DNA from: Hymenopus coronatus
Taxonomy: Eukaryota > Arthropoda > Insecta > Mantodea > Hymenopodidae
Assembly (NCBI GenBank): GCA_030762935.1
Contig: CM060880.1
Coordinates: 11,194,501-11,258,500, forward strand
DNA length: 64,000 nt
Direction of reading: 5' to 3'
In this document: piece by piece, positions 19,386 through 31,604 of the stretch
Layout of the letters: each line of letters opens with the position of its first letter
Position numbering within the stretch: the first letter of the stretch is position 1
Notes under the pieces: model-generated
Database searches by the model: none
Seen by the model: the letters and a program-made list of their open reading frames with translations, nothing else
Told to the model about the DNA's origin: nothing
Made by a program: the position numbers and the translations under genes

Positions 19386-20859
19386 ACATTTTAGATTAAG
19401 ACATTGATAAGTGCAGTGGTTTAAACACGTAAAGCCTGCTAAATTTTCATGCTTGGAGTTTAGAAATTATTACTTTAATTACGACTAATGTTCATGAATG
19501 TTACAAGTTTTTGACGGTTGCAACGTCTGTTACTCAATTATGTCACGACTATGTTTATTAAGTGGACTTGATTGGGAACAGCTATTATGTGTGGTTTAGA
19601 AGTTGTTAGCGAGAACAAGGTTCTGCCTTGTGAAGTGCTTTAATTCAGATAAGCGGAGATGCAATGAATGGAGCTATTGTTTGGGGACCTACCCGGCGTT
19701 GTAAACAATTCGTCATGTTGCTCATTACCAATGCAATGTGAATTATTAATCATGACAACAAATGTTGCCAATCTTTGGTATTGTATTAACTTAACGCCCC
19801 CTAATCCTCATCTGTGTGTAATTAATGATTCATTATGCCGTTTGTTGTTGAATTAACATATTACTGCAGTTTGACACCGTAATCAAATGCACATGGAGCT
19901 TATAATTTCCAGGTGATTCAAAAGGTTTACATTTGCACTGCCTTTGGCTGAATTTGTAATTTTGTTTCAGTCATTTGTTTTTGTCTTGTGGCTTATTGGC
20001 AATAACTGCCCAATTCTCGTTAAGCACAGAAACTAATATCTAATTTTATGGTTTACATTTAAGTATTCGTAGTTTATTTCTCCATAGAAGAGGTATAGGT
20101 TTGCAAATATGTTTTATTTAGAAGTTGTGGAATGTTGCCTGAATTTAATATTTATAGGCATCTATCTTGGTTGTACATTTTTACGCATATAGTTTTAAAA
20201 AAAAAATTGTGGAACTTGTTAAAGAATTATTCAGAAACATCTCTGCTTACAACAACTATATATTTTTAAGTGAGCCAGATGTGTGAGGTTAGACGAAATA
20301 TGAATACAATCTAATTTTATATTTGACATGTACTTTAAGGAAATGTATTAGTACTTGTTAATAGCTTTTGTTGCTCATTTTGGGCTTAAACGAAGGCAAA
20401 GTTGGATATCGAACCCGGCATTCTGCCACCTGCTACACCCGAAGAACTTTTGCGGTGAAGAACAAGCATCCCTGCGTTTATGGAAATTGCATCACAGTGA
20501 GGCTACGCCCATTACCCTTGGGGACCCGTGTTTCTGATAACCCTCCACACCTACCTTCCTTCCCGGAAATAAACTACTGCAGTGCACGCAAAAGAAGATG
20601 GGGCATTGCTCCCCGCTTAAATCACGTTTGTTAATAATTCAGCAACGCGCCACTTGGGGACGTCATAAGCGGGTGGCCACCTCCGAATGAAGTACACGTT
20701 CAGTTTTCGGAAATTTTCCATATCTAAACCACATATTACAGAAACTATGGTTTGTAGATACCGAGGACTTATATCACAACATTTCTGTCTCTGGTGGTTC
20801 GGTTATGTTTTACGTAAACGTCGACATTTTCGTGGGAATTGCCATATTTTACGAGTAAA
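19386..20859. other. ASAP intron 1, 5' segment
   Basis: Mostly unique-looking AT-rich sequence. At 20380-20640 a GC-richer patch contains TCGAACCCGGCATTCTGCC, a tRNA-like box-B remnant (minus strand), probably an old SINE of unknown family. Confidence 0.35.
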
Positions 20860-20965
20860 CATTCCATCCATTGGACTGAAAAATTCAGTGCCATTGCCGG
20901 GGTTTGAACCACGGATCACCCGGCCTCTAGCTGGTTGATTACCGTGGCAACATGTCGGTACGGCA
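20860..20965 (-). mobile_element. SINE-3 copy (tRNA-like head)
   Basis: Minus strand: GGTAATCAACCAGCTAGAGG, box B GGTTCAAACCCCGGC, GGCACTGAATTTTTCAG. Same family as 25508, 35764 and the inverted pair at 5017-5290. Confidence 0.75.
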
Positions 20966-21290
20966 ATTGACTCGCATGTTACTATCTCAAATTATTTTCC
21001 GATGACATACCCAATGGCGACTTTAAACTCCTGTTCAATGCACGGTTTATGTGGAAAAAATAATTAAGGCCATGCATAGTTTGTCTGAGCATGCTTTCTA
21101 CTGAGGTGTTGCAGATTTTTGTTGTCATGGCTAATTCTCCATGAGCACATTCGCCCCCTACGTTCTCCATTTTAGGGCAGATTGTTCAAGAAACAACGAA
21201 GTCTACAGAGCTTCATAGGGCTTTGACTGGTGAAACAACTCGTATTACTGTAGGTTTTGGAACATTAGGTTAATCATTTTTATATCACTA

Positions 21291-21456
21291 AACACACACA
21301 CGCGCGCGCGCGCATTCACTCTCACATGCATACTCCAAACTCTGTGGAAGATAGGGAATGATTCTGGGTAAAGAAAAATTCCCCGCCCTAGTCGGGAATT
21401 GAACCCGGGACCTCCGGGTGAGAAGTCAGCTGGCTGACCATTCGACCACGGAGACA
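21291..21456 (-). mobile_element. SINE-1 copy with CA/CG repeat tail
   Basis: Minus strand head GTCTCCGTGGTCGAATGGTC, loop TTCTCAC, box B GGTTCAATTCCCG, GGAATTTTTCTTTACCC. The far end runs into a CACACGCGCGCG repeat at 21291-21314 instead of poly(A). Confidence 0.82.
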
Positions 21457-22887
21457 GTCAAGGTCTTTCTTGTTTGTCCTCTTCACACCGTTGTTGTCAT
21501 TAAAATGTTCCGTGAAGTATCGAAGTATCAGAAATCATTCACTGATCGGTAGTTTTGGCAATGAATACTTATCAGCAGCGTTTGATCATTGATTTTACAT
21601 TTCGTTGCAAACCTGTGTACTATTGGCACATTGACATCATACTTGTGCTCTAGGAAGGACGAGTGGTGTAGCCAAGACAAGCATTTGGGTAGGCGTTTTC
21701 TGTCCACACGTGTAATTCCGTTCCGATGTGCTTGATTATCATCCAAGTCCCGCTTGTCACCTGTTCCTTGGGTCTCAATCTTTTTAGTTCTCTTTCTCCG
21801 TTTCTTTGAGAAAGAAAACATGTTCCATTTATTAACCACGCTGGCAACTGTTAGGATCTTATCAGGTATCGCCGGTGTACCGCAATTTCGTTCCGCAGGG
21901 GTTCTTTTACATGCCCGTAAGCCTACTGACAGAACAAGTCGGAATCCAAACTGATATTGTCAACATTCTCCTAATGAGAAGATAACATGTGTGAGTATGT
22001 CATTGACCAGAGCTAGGAAGTTCGTGCCGTTCCGTATATAAGTTGCGACCGAGCGTCTCGCCGAATCAAAACAAGTCATTGATGAAGAACGTATGGGTGA
22101 AGAGGTAAACAGTGCTGTTTCCAGAGAACAACGATGACTTTGAGGCGTTCGTAAAAGTACACTATTTAGATAATTATGTACAACACACAAATTGTTGCAT
22201 ATATAAGGCTGACTCTGATGTCCTTTACATATGTACATTATGAAAACACCCAAACAATTATAACACGGATTCTAATATTTATTGATCGAATATAAATTAA
22301 TAAAAATAATGTCTTAAATATCTTCACGCTTTTATTAGGTAAAAACGAAAGCAGGAATTAAACTAAATCTTTACTCATTTGCAGCCATATTACTGAAAAC
22401 TGTATGTATTTCTGAAGCCTTTCAAATGAAAAAGTCATTCTACGTTTCGACAAACAAGATTTGTAATGCGAAAAAGTTCGTTCAATTCGCATGATGTGAT
22501 TGGGGCATTTTGAAATATTTTAACAGTTCCGTGTCAGTATTACCAAGCAAATAGCATTTTTTGGGATCTAAAAGTGGAGCTTGTATGCGATGCATCACAC
22601 GGAACCCTGCATTCTTTTCAATTTATTCCACTTTTCAGGTAGGATGCTTCTGGTATGGTAGACCCGTTTTGACAGTTCTTCTACATGCCGCACAGAATCA
22701 GTCAGCTCCATTCCTCGGGACTGTAACAGTGTGATAGTTGTGGGTGACTTTCTGAACAAATTTGCAATCAATAATATGTTTCTGTGAAGCTGTTCTGTTA
22801 CTAGACGTTTGACAGTTCATATATCAATTTCCGGATAAGTACACTGGTATAAAACTTACTATAGTTGTAAAACAAATTTATTTTTAG
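21457..22887. other. ASAP intron 1, no feature recognised
   Basis: Open frames up to 103 codons overlap on both strands (21528-21954) with no recognisable similarity. No repeat of the listed families was seen. Confidence 0.35.
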
Positions 22888-22924
22888 CCCGTCTGGGTAT
22901 TGTGGTGGTGACGTGTCTGCCTCA

Positions 22925-22979
<55 letters not shown>

Positions 22980-23385
22980 CAGTTCCGGAGTCTGATTGGG
23001 ACTCCGGCGCTGTATACCCTACATTTTATTTACCTAATTTGATTACTGAATTTCTCGTTTACTTTTTACACACACATACACAAACATATAACACCCATGC
23101 CCAAGTCGGGACTGGAACCCACGATCCCCTGCGCCGCGAAACACCAAAGCGAGACGCTTTAGCGAGCGCGGCCATGGGGACCGGCTATATTCAACAGGTC
23201 GTGCGTTCGAACCTCGCTTGGGTTGAGTTACCCGGGTAAGGTTTTTTTTTTTCGGGGTTTTCTCTTATCCAGTGAAGACGAATGTCTAGTAACTTAAAGC
23301 TCCATGGACCCCGAGATCATTTGAGCAGAATTTCTCCAATTTAAAAAAAAATTGAACTGGTTAAAGGACGTTAAACCCCCCCCCC
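22888..23385 (+). mobile_element. SINE-5, split by a nested SINE
   Basis: Head GCCCGTCTGGGTATTGTGG...GTCTGCCTCATAT at 22888-22926, and remainder ATTCAACAGGTCGTGCGTTC...GTGAAGACGAATGTCTAGTA...GACGTTAAA at about 23186-23385. The copy at 46985-47190 has the two parts joined (GCCTCATATTCAACAGG), proving the intervening sequence is an insertion. Confidence 0.85.
22921..23182 (-). mobile_element. SINE-6 nested in SINE-5, (AAT)n tail
   Basis: Minus strand: a tRNA-like head with a long variable region (GGTCCCCATGGCCGCGCTCG ... GTGGGTTCCAGTCCCGACTT, about 23177-23100), a body, and a tail of about 18 AAT units at 22978-22923. The tail orientation and an ATATT at both borders fit retroposition into SINE-5. 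Confidence 0.75.
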
Positions 23386-23829
23386 CTCAAATTTTTTGCT
23401 AACATTTGAGCAAACAAAGATGATATTCGAACGCCTTTCTTGCTACCCACGTGGTTCTGTGTTAAGCAGTGATGACTATTTTGCAGTAATGGGTTGCACT
23501 CTACATTGACCTTTGGTCGTGCAAGTAACACCACATGGTATTTATTGCCAAACCAGCCGCTCTTACTCTGCACAAGGAAATTGGTACAAACTTCCTAGCT
23601 CTGGCCATGACACGTGCCAGTCTTGCAGAGGATGTCGATCATAAACATGTCTACCCTGGCCATTCAATTCCTAACACCAAGTAGATCATGCGTCGCAGCG
23701 GCCAAGCATATGGAGTGTGAAAGAATATGAGTGTAGCGGTGTAATCGCATATTATTTTGTCCTTTTGTTTTAGTGCAAGCATAGAACACCACAATGAAAT
23801 ACCTATTCGAGAATAACAGGCGGAGTCTA
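23386..23829. other. ASAP intron 1, no feature recognised
   Basis: No gene or repeat of the recognised families. Confidence 0.35.
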
Positions 23830-24620
23830 TTTTTACTTTCTCTATATGTACATAGTGTATAGAGAAGGCATTGTACTGCACCTAAAAATTCGATACCAGA
23901 TTTCACCGGAAATACATATTTTGGGTCCAAACAAAAACAAAGGTATTTTTAGAAAAATGTCTGTAGCTCAAAAACGAAAAGTATGGTAAATACCATAAAT
24001 TTGGTATCTTCTTCCAAGGATGCGACACAAAGGTTTTCAAGAAAATCCCCCCATCCCCAACTACCGTTTACATGTAAATTTTTAAAACAATTTTCATTTT
24101 CTCAAAAATTACTCATAACGATTTTGATGTAAATATTGCATGTTAAAGAACTCGGTATCTTCCAAGGATGCGACACGAAGATTTTCAATAAAAGCCCCCA
24201 TCCCCAACTACCCTTTACATGTAACTTTTTTTAAAAAAAAATTTGATTTTCTCAAAAATGCCTCAAGGATTTTGATTAAAATATTGCATGTTAAAGATAT
24301 TTACATATCTTCAATTTTCTGAAGACCTCTTTATGCCGGTTGATTTTTATTGAATTTTGCATAACTGGTAAACCATAAAAGATAGTCAAAACCTTTCTAC
24401 ACGGAAGATGTAGATCTCGATAAAACGCACAATTTATGTAATATTCATTTTTTTTCGTGGAGTTGGCCGTTTTCGAGATATTCTTTGTTATTGATTTGTT
24501 TTAAAATACTTTTCTTATATGGAAACTTCTCAACGCTTGGCCATGCAATAAACGGATTTTAATATCATAGCAACCGCATTTTAAAATATGTGGCTCTCGG
24601 TTTAGCCTAGTGTACTGTGC
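23830..24620 (+). mobile_element. HINE-like repeat, 3'-truncated, internally duplicated
   Basis: TTTTTACTTTCTCTATATG start, then AGCTCAAAAACGAAAAG. The segment GGATGCGACAC...CCCCCATCCCCAACTACC occurs twice (about 24010-24070 and 24160-24220), an internal duplication of about 150 bp. It ends within the TTTAGCCTAGTGTACT block. Confidence 0.85.
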
Positions 24621-24759
24621 AAGTATTATGTATACATTAGTTGTGTAACGGGAATTTAAAATAAGCTAAAGCAATGTTCATCTCAACATGTAGGAGAGAC
24701 TCTGATTAACTCCCCCCTTACGTCACATCACTGGAAGGAAAGAGAATAAAGAAAGACAG

Positions 24760-25045
24760 TAAAAGCGGATTGAGAGGACTCCGGTCCATATATTCAGTAT
24801 GTCGACGTTTTCCTTTGAGGCTACTACATGAAGTTTCGGCCCTCCCATATGTGGAAGATGTCATTGGGCGCCGGGCTCAAAAATTCTACACCAGATTGGG
24901 CGACCATGAGAACGCACTTGTTAGAGCTCTGGGGGAGGGGGGAGTACTTACCCACTGGACGCCGAAAGAGGCGGTTCCGGGTTCCCCGCATGGCTTGTGG
25001 GTGCCCCCGGTAACAACGGCTTTAAACCAGCCAACAGCGTAATAG
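24760..25045 (+). pseudogene. Jockey-type LINE reverse transcriptase C-terminal fragment
   Basis: The plus-strand frame LPYVEDVIGRRAQKFYTRLG followed by DHENALVRALGEGG resembles the post-RT 'LP.V.D.I...A..Y..RL..H.N.L...L' segment of arthropod jockey-like LINEs. About 70 codons are preserved; upstream RT motifs are absent. It is followed by a C-run and unrecognised sequence. Identification by pattern only. Confidence 0.5.
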
Positions 25046-25507
25046 CTGAACAAAGTACCCCCCCCCCCCTCTCATTGGGAGAGGTCTATCAAAATTTCAC
25101 CAACATAATTAAATAAAAATAAACAGCGGAGCAGAGGAAAGGATGCTGCTCCTGAAGAAATGCAACCGCTCGAGGAGCCTATATAGCGCTACCTCCTTAC
25201 CACCAACACTCGAAACCCCAAAATTGAAATGCTCAACCTTCATCTCATTCCTGTGGTTAACCCTTACCAGGGTGGGTACACAGCAGCAACACCTAGGTTC
25301 ACCATGAGCCTACCAGACACGCACACGATTGATGGCTATGTAAAGCATCAAATTAACTCAGATGGGAAGGGAGACTAATTTATTTAATGCTTCTCATTCC
25401 TTGGTACATTTTAGATACTTGCACTTTCCGTAAACAAAAATATAATAATTTTAGTTTCAATTGTTTTTCACACAAACCGTGTATAGGTTAGTAGTTGGGT
25501 AAGTACA

Positions 25508-25612
25508 GTCAGACTGAAAAATTCAATGCCATAGCCGGGATTTGAACCACGGATCTCCCGAACTCTAGCAGTTGCTCTACCAATGAGCTACTATGGAACA
25601 TGTCGGCAAGGC
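25508..25612 (-). mobile_element. SINE-3 copy (tRNA-like head)
   Basis: Minus strand: CATAGTAGCTCATTGGTAGA, box B TGGTTCAAATCCCGGC, ATGGCATTGAATTTTTCAG. Confidence 0.8.
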
Positions 25613-25787
25613 ATTGAATTTTTTAATGTCTTTTTACCGGGAAACATGCGAGTCAATTGAAAAATGCAATGCTATGCCGGCATGTTGCCATTGTAACTCA
25701 TTGTATGTAATTTTCCTTATGCACGTGAACAGTTTTGTATAAATATTTACTGAATGGAGTATTAGGTTTATATGAATTGTTTGTGTC

Positions 25788-26080
25788 GCCCTCCGTGGTG
25801 TAATGGTTACCATGCTAACTTCATATACCCAAGGTCTCGGGTTCAAACCCGGCAGAGGACGGTGGATTTTTTTCGGGTGTAGAAACCCTTATCATGGCTT
25901 CCTTCGGAAGGGAAGTAAACCCGTTGGTCCCGTGTCGTAGATTTACGGCACGTTAAAGAACCTCAAGTCTGATAGAGATGCCTAAGAGCAAAATTAAGCG
26001 GTCTTTCACGCCCAATTTAGAATGGGACGCTGAGAACCAGTAGTTCAAGAGCGTCCATAAATAACACGCCATTTACATTT
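25788..26080 (+). mobile_element. SINE-2, full-length copy
   Basis: tRNA-like head GCCCTCCGTGGTGTAATGG ... loop TTCATATAC ... box B GGGTTCAAACCCGGC, then CTTCCTTCGGAAGGGAAGTA, CCGTTGGTCCCGTGTCGTAG, GAGCAAAATTAAGCGGTC and the tail CATAAATAACACGCCATTT. Best reference copy in the window. Confidence 0.9.
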
Positions 26081-26170
26081 TATTTTGAATTGTTTGTCCT
26101 TAAAATGAGTGCAAGTTGGAACCGTAACGTAATGATACGTTTATTCCATTCTTAAGTCACTATAATTACC

Positions 26171-26461
26171 CTAGTAAAAGTCCCATTCATAATAAAATTC
26201 TTGGTTTGCGGCTATTTTGTTACGAAATCCCCCTCTAGTTTTGTGACGTAAGTGACCTTGGAATGGAATAACAGCCTGAACTGTAACTGGTTTTTCGTCT
26301 GAGGTTATAGCAGATAATTCTCTGCAGTTTGTGACCATTAGTAAGTCAAGGGCATTTGGCAGACACTTATTTGTTTTGTGCTCCACTGTTCTCTGGTAGC
26401 TCGCACACGCTTTTAATTTTCGACAGTCGATTCTCTTAACGTTCTCGAAATGCGTTAACAT
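26171..26461 (-). other. Unidentified 96-codon open frame
   Basis: The minus-strand frame includes YQRTVEHKTNKCLPNALDLL and ends FYYEWDFY-stop. Composition is protein-like, but no family is recognised and no splice context was established. It could be a chance frame or an old element fragment. Confidence 0.2.
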
Positions 26462-26949
26462 ACCACGTGAAATAAACGATAGATAGTGTAACAGTTTGCT
26501 CTATTTATCATTAAACTAATTTATACAAAACAGCTGTTACATGATTATTTAAAATACTATTATATTGTTCAGTCTGTTAAAGAGCGCTTTTTTGGCAGTG
26601 TTAGGTAGCAATTTAGATTCGTCAGGATGTTGTCTGTATCTGTGTGAATAGGACTGTAACATCTTATTTCAGTTCATCAATTGGTGTACATAAAATGCTG
26701 TAAATATGTGTTGAATTAAACTGCAAAACTTTTGAGCAACATTTATTTTATATATGAAGTTTCTGGATGCCAAAACTATCAATGACGCTTGTGTAAAAAA
26801 CATTTTGCTTTATCCGTATGTTGTAATCAAATTCGTTAGCGGCACATGCTAAATTGTTATAAACACGGAAAAAATTACTACGTTTTAAAATCAGTGAATG
26901 GATATGTAATATTAACAGTTGTGGAGATTATTTACAAACTACTCTACCT

Positions 26950-27095
26950 GTCGTAAATCTACAAGGGATCACCGGTTTTACTTTCCTTCCGAAGGAAGGA
27001 GACGCCCGAACATTTTAATCGCCCTCCACCGAGTTTGAACCCACGACCTTGGGAACCAGATGTCGGCATGTTACCCCTAGACCACGGAGGACGCC
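26950..27095 (-). mobile_element. SINE-2, 5' half
   Basis: Minus strand: GTCCTCCGTGGTCTAGGGG, box B GGGTTCAAACTCGG, CTTCCTTCGGAAGGAAAG. The 3' half is missing. Confidence 0.8.
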
Positions 27096-27479
27096 TGCCT
27101 TCTTGAGGAATCAACCAATCGAATTAGTTGATACGTGCAAATATATCTGGTACAGACAGGTTCCGCAAAGTTGAGACCATTTTGTTAAATAAGCCTTCCA
27201 CATAGTGTGAGTACTTTGCAGCAAAGCTTTTTCACCTCAAGCGTTTTCGTTTCCATGGGACCTAACACAAAAGTTGTAGCATGCTTGGTTTACTTTTACG
27301 CTTCTCTGTTGTTAATTAAATTACTCCGTACTCCTAATGCATCGTAAACATTCGCCGAGAGTAATTAAAATACGTGCTTTTGTTTTTCATAATTCTGTGT
27401 GCAAATATTTACAGGGAGAAATTAAAATGTCTGTTGGAATAACCTAGAGTTGCACTAAAGTTCGAACTCGCTAGACAAT

Positions 27480-27795
27480 CTTTGGGTATTCCTTGTTATT
27501 GGTTTCAGCTATAAAATTCTTAAACTTTTCTCACACGGAAAGTTGTAAACTCCTGGTCCTGCATAGAAACAGACTTCAACCACATAGCAATCAGTGTTTA
27601 AAAGATTTGACCATCGTTTTAACTTACTGTATTCCCTTATTTTTCCTTCTACTTCCAAGGAAGCAAATAATTAGACAATTTCTGCTAATGTTTATCTTGA
27701 TTATCATAAAGTAGATAGAAGGATAAGCGTTTTAACAATAATTGGTTACAGAGGTGTAGAGAAAGGCATGTGAATGGAACACATCAATTTTCTTA
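27480..27795 (+). mobile_element. HINE-like repeat, 3' part
   Basis: TATTCCTTGTTATTGGTTTC through TAATGTTTATCTTGATTATC to GTGTAGAGAAAGGCATGTGA and GAACACATCAATTTT. Confidence 0.85.
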
Positions 27796-28021
27796 AATAA
27801 GTTTTCGACTATGAATTGTAAATTCAACGACAGTAAAGAGATCTTTGCAGGTATCCACAAACAATTTAATATATGCATTTTTTCACGAAGTTTCTCAAAT
27901 ATATTCTCAAAAACTCGAGTGTGAAATTTGACATTTATCAAACAATAAATTATCGTACCTGTACACAAGCTTTGCAATACCCGCTTCAAAAAATGTTGCC
28001 GCCAATGATTTCAAATGAGCA

Positions 28022-28083
28022 TTAACAATAATGTGTTCCATAGATGTAGAGAAAGGCATGTGAATGGAGCACATCAAATTTTT
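28022..28083 (+). mobile_element. HINE-like repeat, 3' terminal fragment
   Basis: AACAATAATGTGTTCCATAG, ATGTAGAGAAAGGCATGTGA, GAGCACATCAAATTTTTT; only about 60 bp. Confidence 0.75.
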
Positions 28084-28654
28084 TCGCTGTCTTTTAAACA
28101 TGTATGCAATTCCAAAATTCTGATGTGGAAAATAAGGGGTCGTCTTGCATTCGAGGTCGACTCATATTCGGATAAATTCGGTACCTGGGCTCATTGAAAA
28201 GGACACACCGATCTTTTTATATATCCGTCAATATGTGTATACTATTTCGCATAGGGAAAGTAGGCGTGAAACGAAGTGTGCTGTTCGATCGACCGAACAC
28301 ACAAAAAATGTTAGAAAGAATTGAAGAGGAAATGTTTGGCTGGAAGGGTTGGTTGTATATTAATAGAATGTTTAATTTGACTACTGCCCGAGGTTGCCGA
28401 TATTCCGATAGATTGACAGCTCGGTTCATTAAGGGAGGGAAAACCCGATAACCACAAAACTGTGGTCTGCAGCTCCAGTGTTCAAGTATCGGTAAATACA
28501 TCAGAGATAAGAAACTGAATCTATCGATATCGACATTAGATTAATCGTCGTGCACCTTCAGAATAATTTGTATACCGAAACAGACAATAAATAAAACACT
28601 TCAGAGACCATTTGGTAGTTCTATTGGGCATATTAAGACTTGGAATTTATATTA

Positions 28655-28767
28655 CTTTCTTTACTCGCACTATTTATATAGTGTACAGAGGAGGTATTGT
28701 ATTGCATCCAAAAATTCAATACCATCACCGGAAATACAGATTTTGGGTCCCCCTGAATCAAAAAAAA
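28655..28767 (+). mobile_element. HINE-like repeat, 5' fragment
   Basis: TTACTTTCTTTACTCGCAC, palindrome remnant ACTATTTATATAGT, GTACAGAGGAGGTATTG and CACCGGAAATACAG. It is abutted by the inverted copy at 28768. Confidence 0.8.
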
Positions 28768-29525
28768 ATCTGATGTGTTTCAGTCACATGACTTTCTTTA
28801 CATATCTGCAACAAATTCTTGTTAAAAACTTTTTCTTATTTTTACTTCCATGCAAGGTGAAATAAAGGAGTAGCATAGGCTAAAGTAGGTATTAGTCAAA
28901 AGCTGGTTGCTATGTGAATGAAGTTCCTTTGTATTGACAGGAGTTGACAAATTCCCGTATGAGAAAAGTATAAGTACTTCAAAGCTGAAACCAATAACAA
29001 GGAATATCTCAAAAATGATTATATCCAAGAAATATATAACATAAATTGTGTATTTTAAGGAGCTTTTCATTTTCTGTTAAGCAAGTTTTTGTCCATCTCT
29101 TACGGTTAAAGTTTTACAAAATTCCGTAAAATTCATCCAGAATAAAGTAGTCTTCAGAGGCTATTACCAGAAAATTCAAGATATACATTTTATTTTTGAG
29201 GTAAATATCTTTAATGTACCATATTTTAATCAAAATCGTTAGATCCATTTTTGAGAAAATCAAAATGTTCGAAAAATGTTCCATGTAAAGGGTGGTTAGG
29301 GGTGGGGGGCTTTCCTTGAAAATCTTTGTGTCGCACCTTGGAAGATAACAAACTGAAATATCTAGCTTGGTATTTAACGGTTTTTTTAGCAATGCTGTCT
29401 ATAGACTCACACACACAGACTTTTTCCTGAAAATGCTTCTTTTTGGATTCAGGGGACCCTAAAACGTTATTTCCGGTGAAATCTCAATATAGAATTTTTG
29501 GGTAGAATACAATACGTTCTCTGAC
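28768..29525 (-). mobile_element. HINE-like repeat, near full length, inverted
   Basis: On the plus strand it starts ATCTGATGTGTTTCAGTCAC and runs backwards through the family to GAAATCTCAATATAGAATTT and AATACAATACGTTCTCTG. The hairpin end is decayed. Confidence 0.86.
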
Positions 29526-30145
29526 CATTTGTACATTGAACATACGGGGCTATTGTATGATAGTTGAATCTGAGTTATATTTCTTTGCTGCACACTGGGA
29601 TATATGTTTGTTGGGAAGACGCATATTTGCTATATAATATAGGAAACGGACTGATACACAAGAGGCGTATCCTGGTGCTGCTTATCTTATCTGTTTGACC
29701 GGCACCATGTCGCCGTTATGCTGGAGTCCAAACCAACCTATGAACGAGATCGATCTCAGGATATGACGCGTTTCCTGTAAATGCTCCAAAAATAGGAAAC
29801 TACATTTGCCATTTCGGATATTTGCTTGCTTTCGCTTGCGGTGTCTGCCACAACTTTGCAACCAAAATATGGAAACTTCGTCAAATATAATGCTTATTTA
29901 GGACATAAAAATTGGCCTGGAAAAAGTCTGATCTTACTAGGGTCGCAAGGCTTCCACCCAAAATTTCAATACCGAGATTTCATAACAGTCTTTAAGTTTA
30001 CAGACTTCACATACAAAAAGCATTTACACTAAAAGGTCCACGTGTGTGAAAATAGTAACTCAAAAACGAAAAGTCAGCTGTATTTCTGTCAGGGACTTCC
30101 AAAGGTGCAATACGAAGATTTTCAAATAATTCAATTTTGTTTAAA
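29526..30145 (+). mobile_element. Intron with internal HINE-like fragment
   Basis: 29526-29945 has no recognised feature. From about 29948 to 30142, blocks TTCAATACCGAGATTTC, AACTCAAAAACGAAAAGTC and GATTTTCAA of the main family are recognisable but diverged. Confidence 0.6.
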
Positions 30146-30393
30146 ATGTAAATGGCGTGTTTTTTATGGACGCTCTTTAACTGCAGTGGTTCTCAGCGTC
30201 CCATTCTAAATTGGGCGTGAAAGACTGCTTAATTTTCCTCAGAGGCCTATCAGGCTTGACGTTATTTTACGTGCCGTATATCTACGACACGGGACCAACG
30301 GATTTACTTCCCTTCCGAAGGAAGCCATGCTAAGCAACTTTACACCCGAAGAAATCCATCGTCCTCCGCCGGGTTTGAACCCATGTATGTGAG
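30146..30393 (-). mobile_element. SINE-2 copy, head truncated
   Basis: Plus-strand view: AATGGCGTGTTTTTTATGGA ... CTTCCCTTCCGAAGGAAGCC ... CGTCCTCCGCCGGGTTTGAA. The distal tRNA head is lost. Confidence 0.85.
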
Positions 30394-30684
30394 ATATTTG
30401 CAAGTCAAAATGTAGGTGTTGAATTTTTTCAGTTTTATTAGAACAACGAATTTTGATAGTAAAATGATTGCTTAAATAACCAATAACTTTGAAAAATGTC
30501 ACAGTGTAATAACTGGTGTAAATTTCAAACAACAATGGTGAAAAGTACCAAACTTATGAAGCTTAAGTTTGACGGTTTTACAATGTTTAGCATTTGTTTG
30601 GCAGCCATCATTGCCAAACAAATGTTAATTTATAAACATGGATAAAATTGGCCATCGTTATGTGATTTAAAACTTTCATTTGAA

Positions 30685-31545
30685 AGGTCTTAGTCCAATT
30701 AATATTAAAGATGAGCTAGGGGGAGTCTGCTCCTTTGTTCACAACAGTGAAATATTGGGTGGCAGAGTTCAAGCGCGGCCGTACGAGCTACCAAGACGAA
30801 CATCGCAGTGGTCGATCAAATCAGCTTACCAGTCCATAAATTGTAAAGATAATCCCACAAATGGTACTGAATGACCGTCAACTGAAAGTGCATGAGCTAG
30901 CAGACATTTCAAAAAGTTCTGTACATCGCATACTGACTGAAAGTTTGAATAGGGAAAGCTGTGTGCAAGGTGGGTGCCATATTTGCTCACAATAGAAAAA
31001 AAAAACACGTAGTGAGGACGTTTCAGTCGAGTGTTTGGCAATGTTTCGTTGCAATAAAGCTGAGTTTTTGCGTAGATTCATAGCAATGTATGAAACCGGG
31101 TCCATCACTTCACATCTGAGACGAAGGAACAATCCAAACTGTGGATTGGAAGGGGAGAATGGGCTCCAAAGAAGGCGTAGAGTTCTATCTGCAGGCATGG
31201 TCATGGCGTCAGTTTTCTGGGAAGCACGCGGGATAATTTTCATTGATTATCTCAAAAAAGGAAAAGTAATCAATGGCGAATATTCTGCGAACTTGTTACA
31301 GCGTTTTAATGGTGAAATCGATCAAAATCGGCCGCATTTAGCGAAAAAGAAAGTTTTGTATCTCAAAACATTGCACTATTTCACACGTCCATCATCGCCA
31401 TGACCAAAATCAATGAGTTAAAGTTCGAATTGCTTCCTTTTGCACCCTTTTCGCCAGATTTAGCCCCTCTGATTATTTTCTAATTCCATACTTGAAGAAA
31501 TTTTTGTGCTTTCTTTGTTAGGTCGAGTACTTCTGGGACAGCCCT
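30685..31545 (+). pseudogene. Mariner transposase relic
   Basis: Frames in order: FTTVKYWVAEFKRGRTSYQD (helix-turn-helix region), VLNDRQLKVHELADISKSSV and HRILTES, CLAMFRCNKAEFLRRFIAMY, VMASVFWEARGIIFIDYLKK, LLQRFNGEIDQNRPHLAKKK, and FSPDLAPL (third catalytic Asp block). The first catalytic block reads YETG where active mariners have DETW, so the first Asp is lost. Frameshifts and stops are also present. No terminal inverted repeats were identified. Plus strand, in the ASAP intron. Confidence 0.85.
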
Positions 31546-31604
31546 CGTATATTAGTTGTTTTGAATAAGGATTAGTCAACTATTCAGATGAGTGTACCTC
31601 TAGG

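Noticed and set aside
22913..22980. Poly-tyrosine coding repeat
   Set aside because: The (TAT)n translation is a by-product of the (AAT)n SINE tail.
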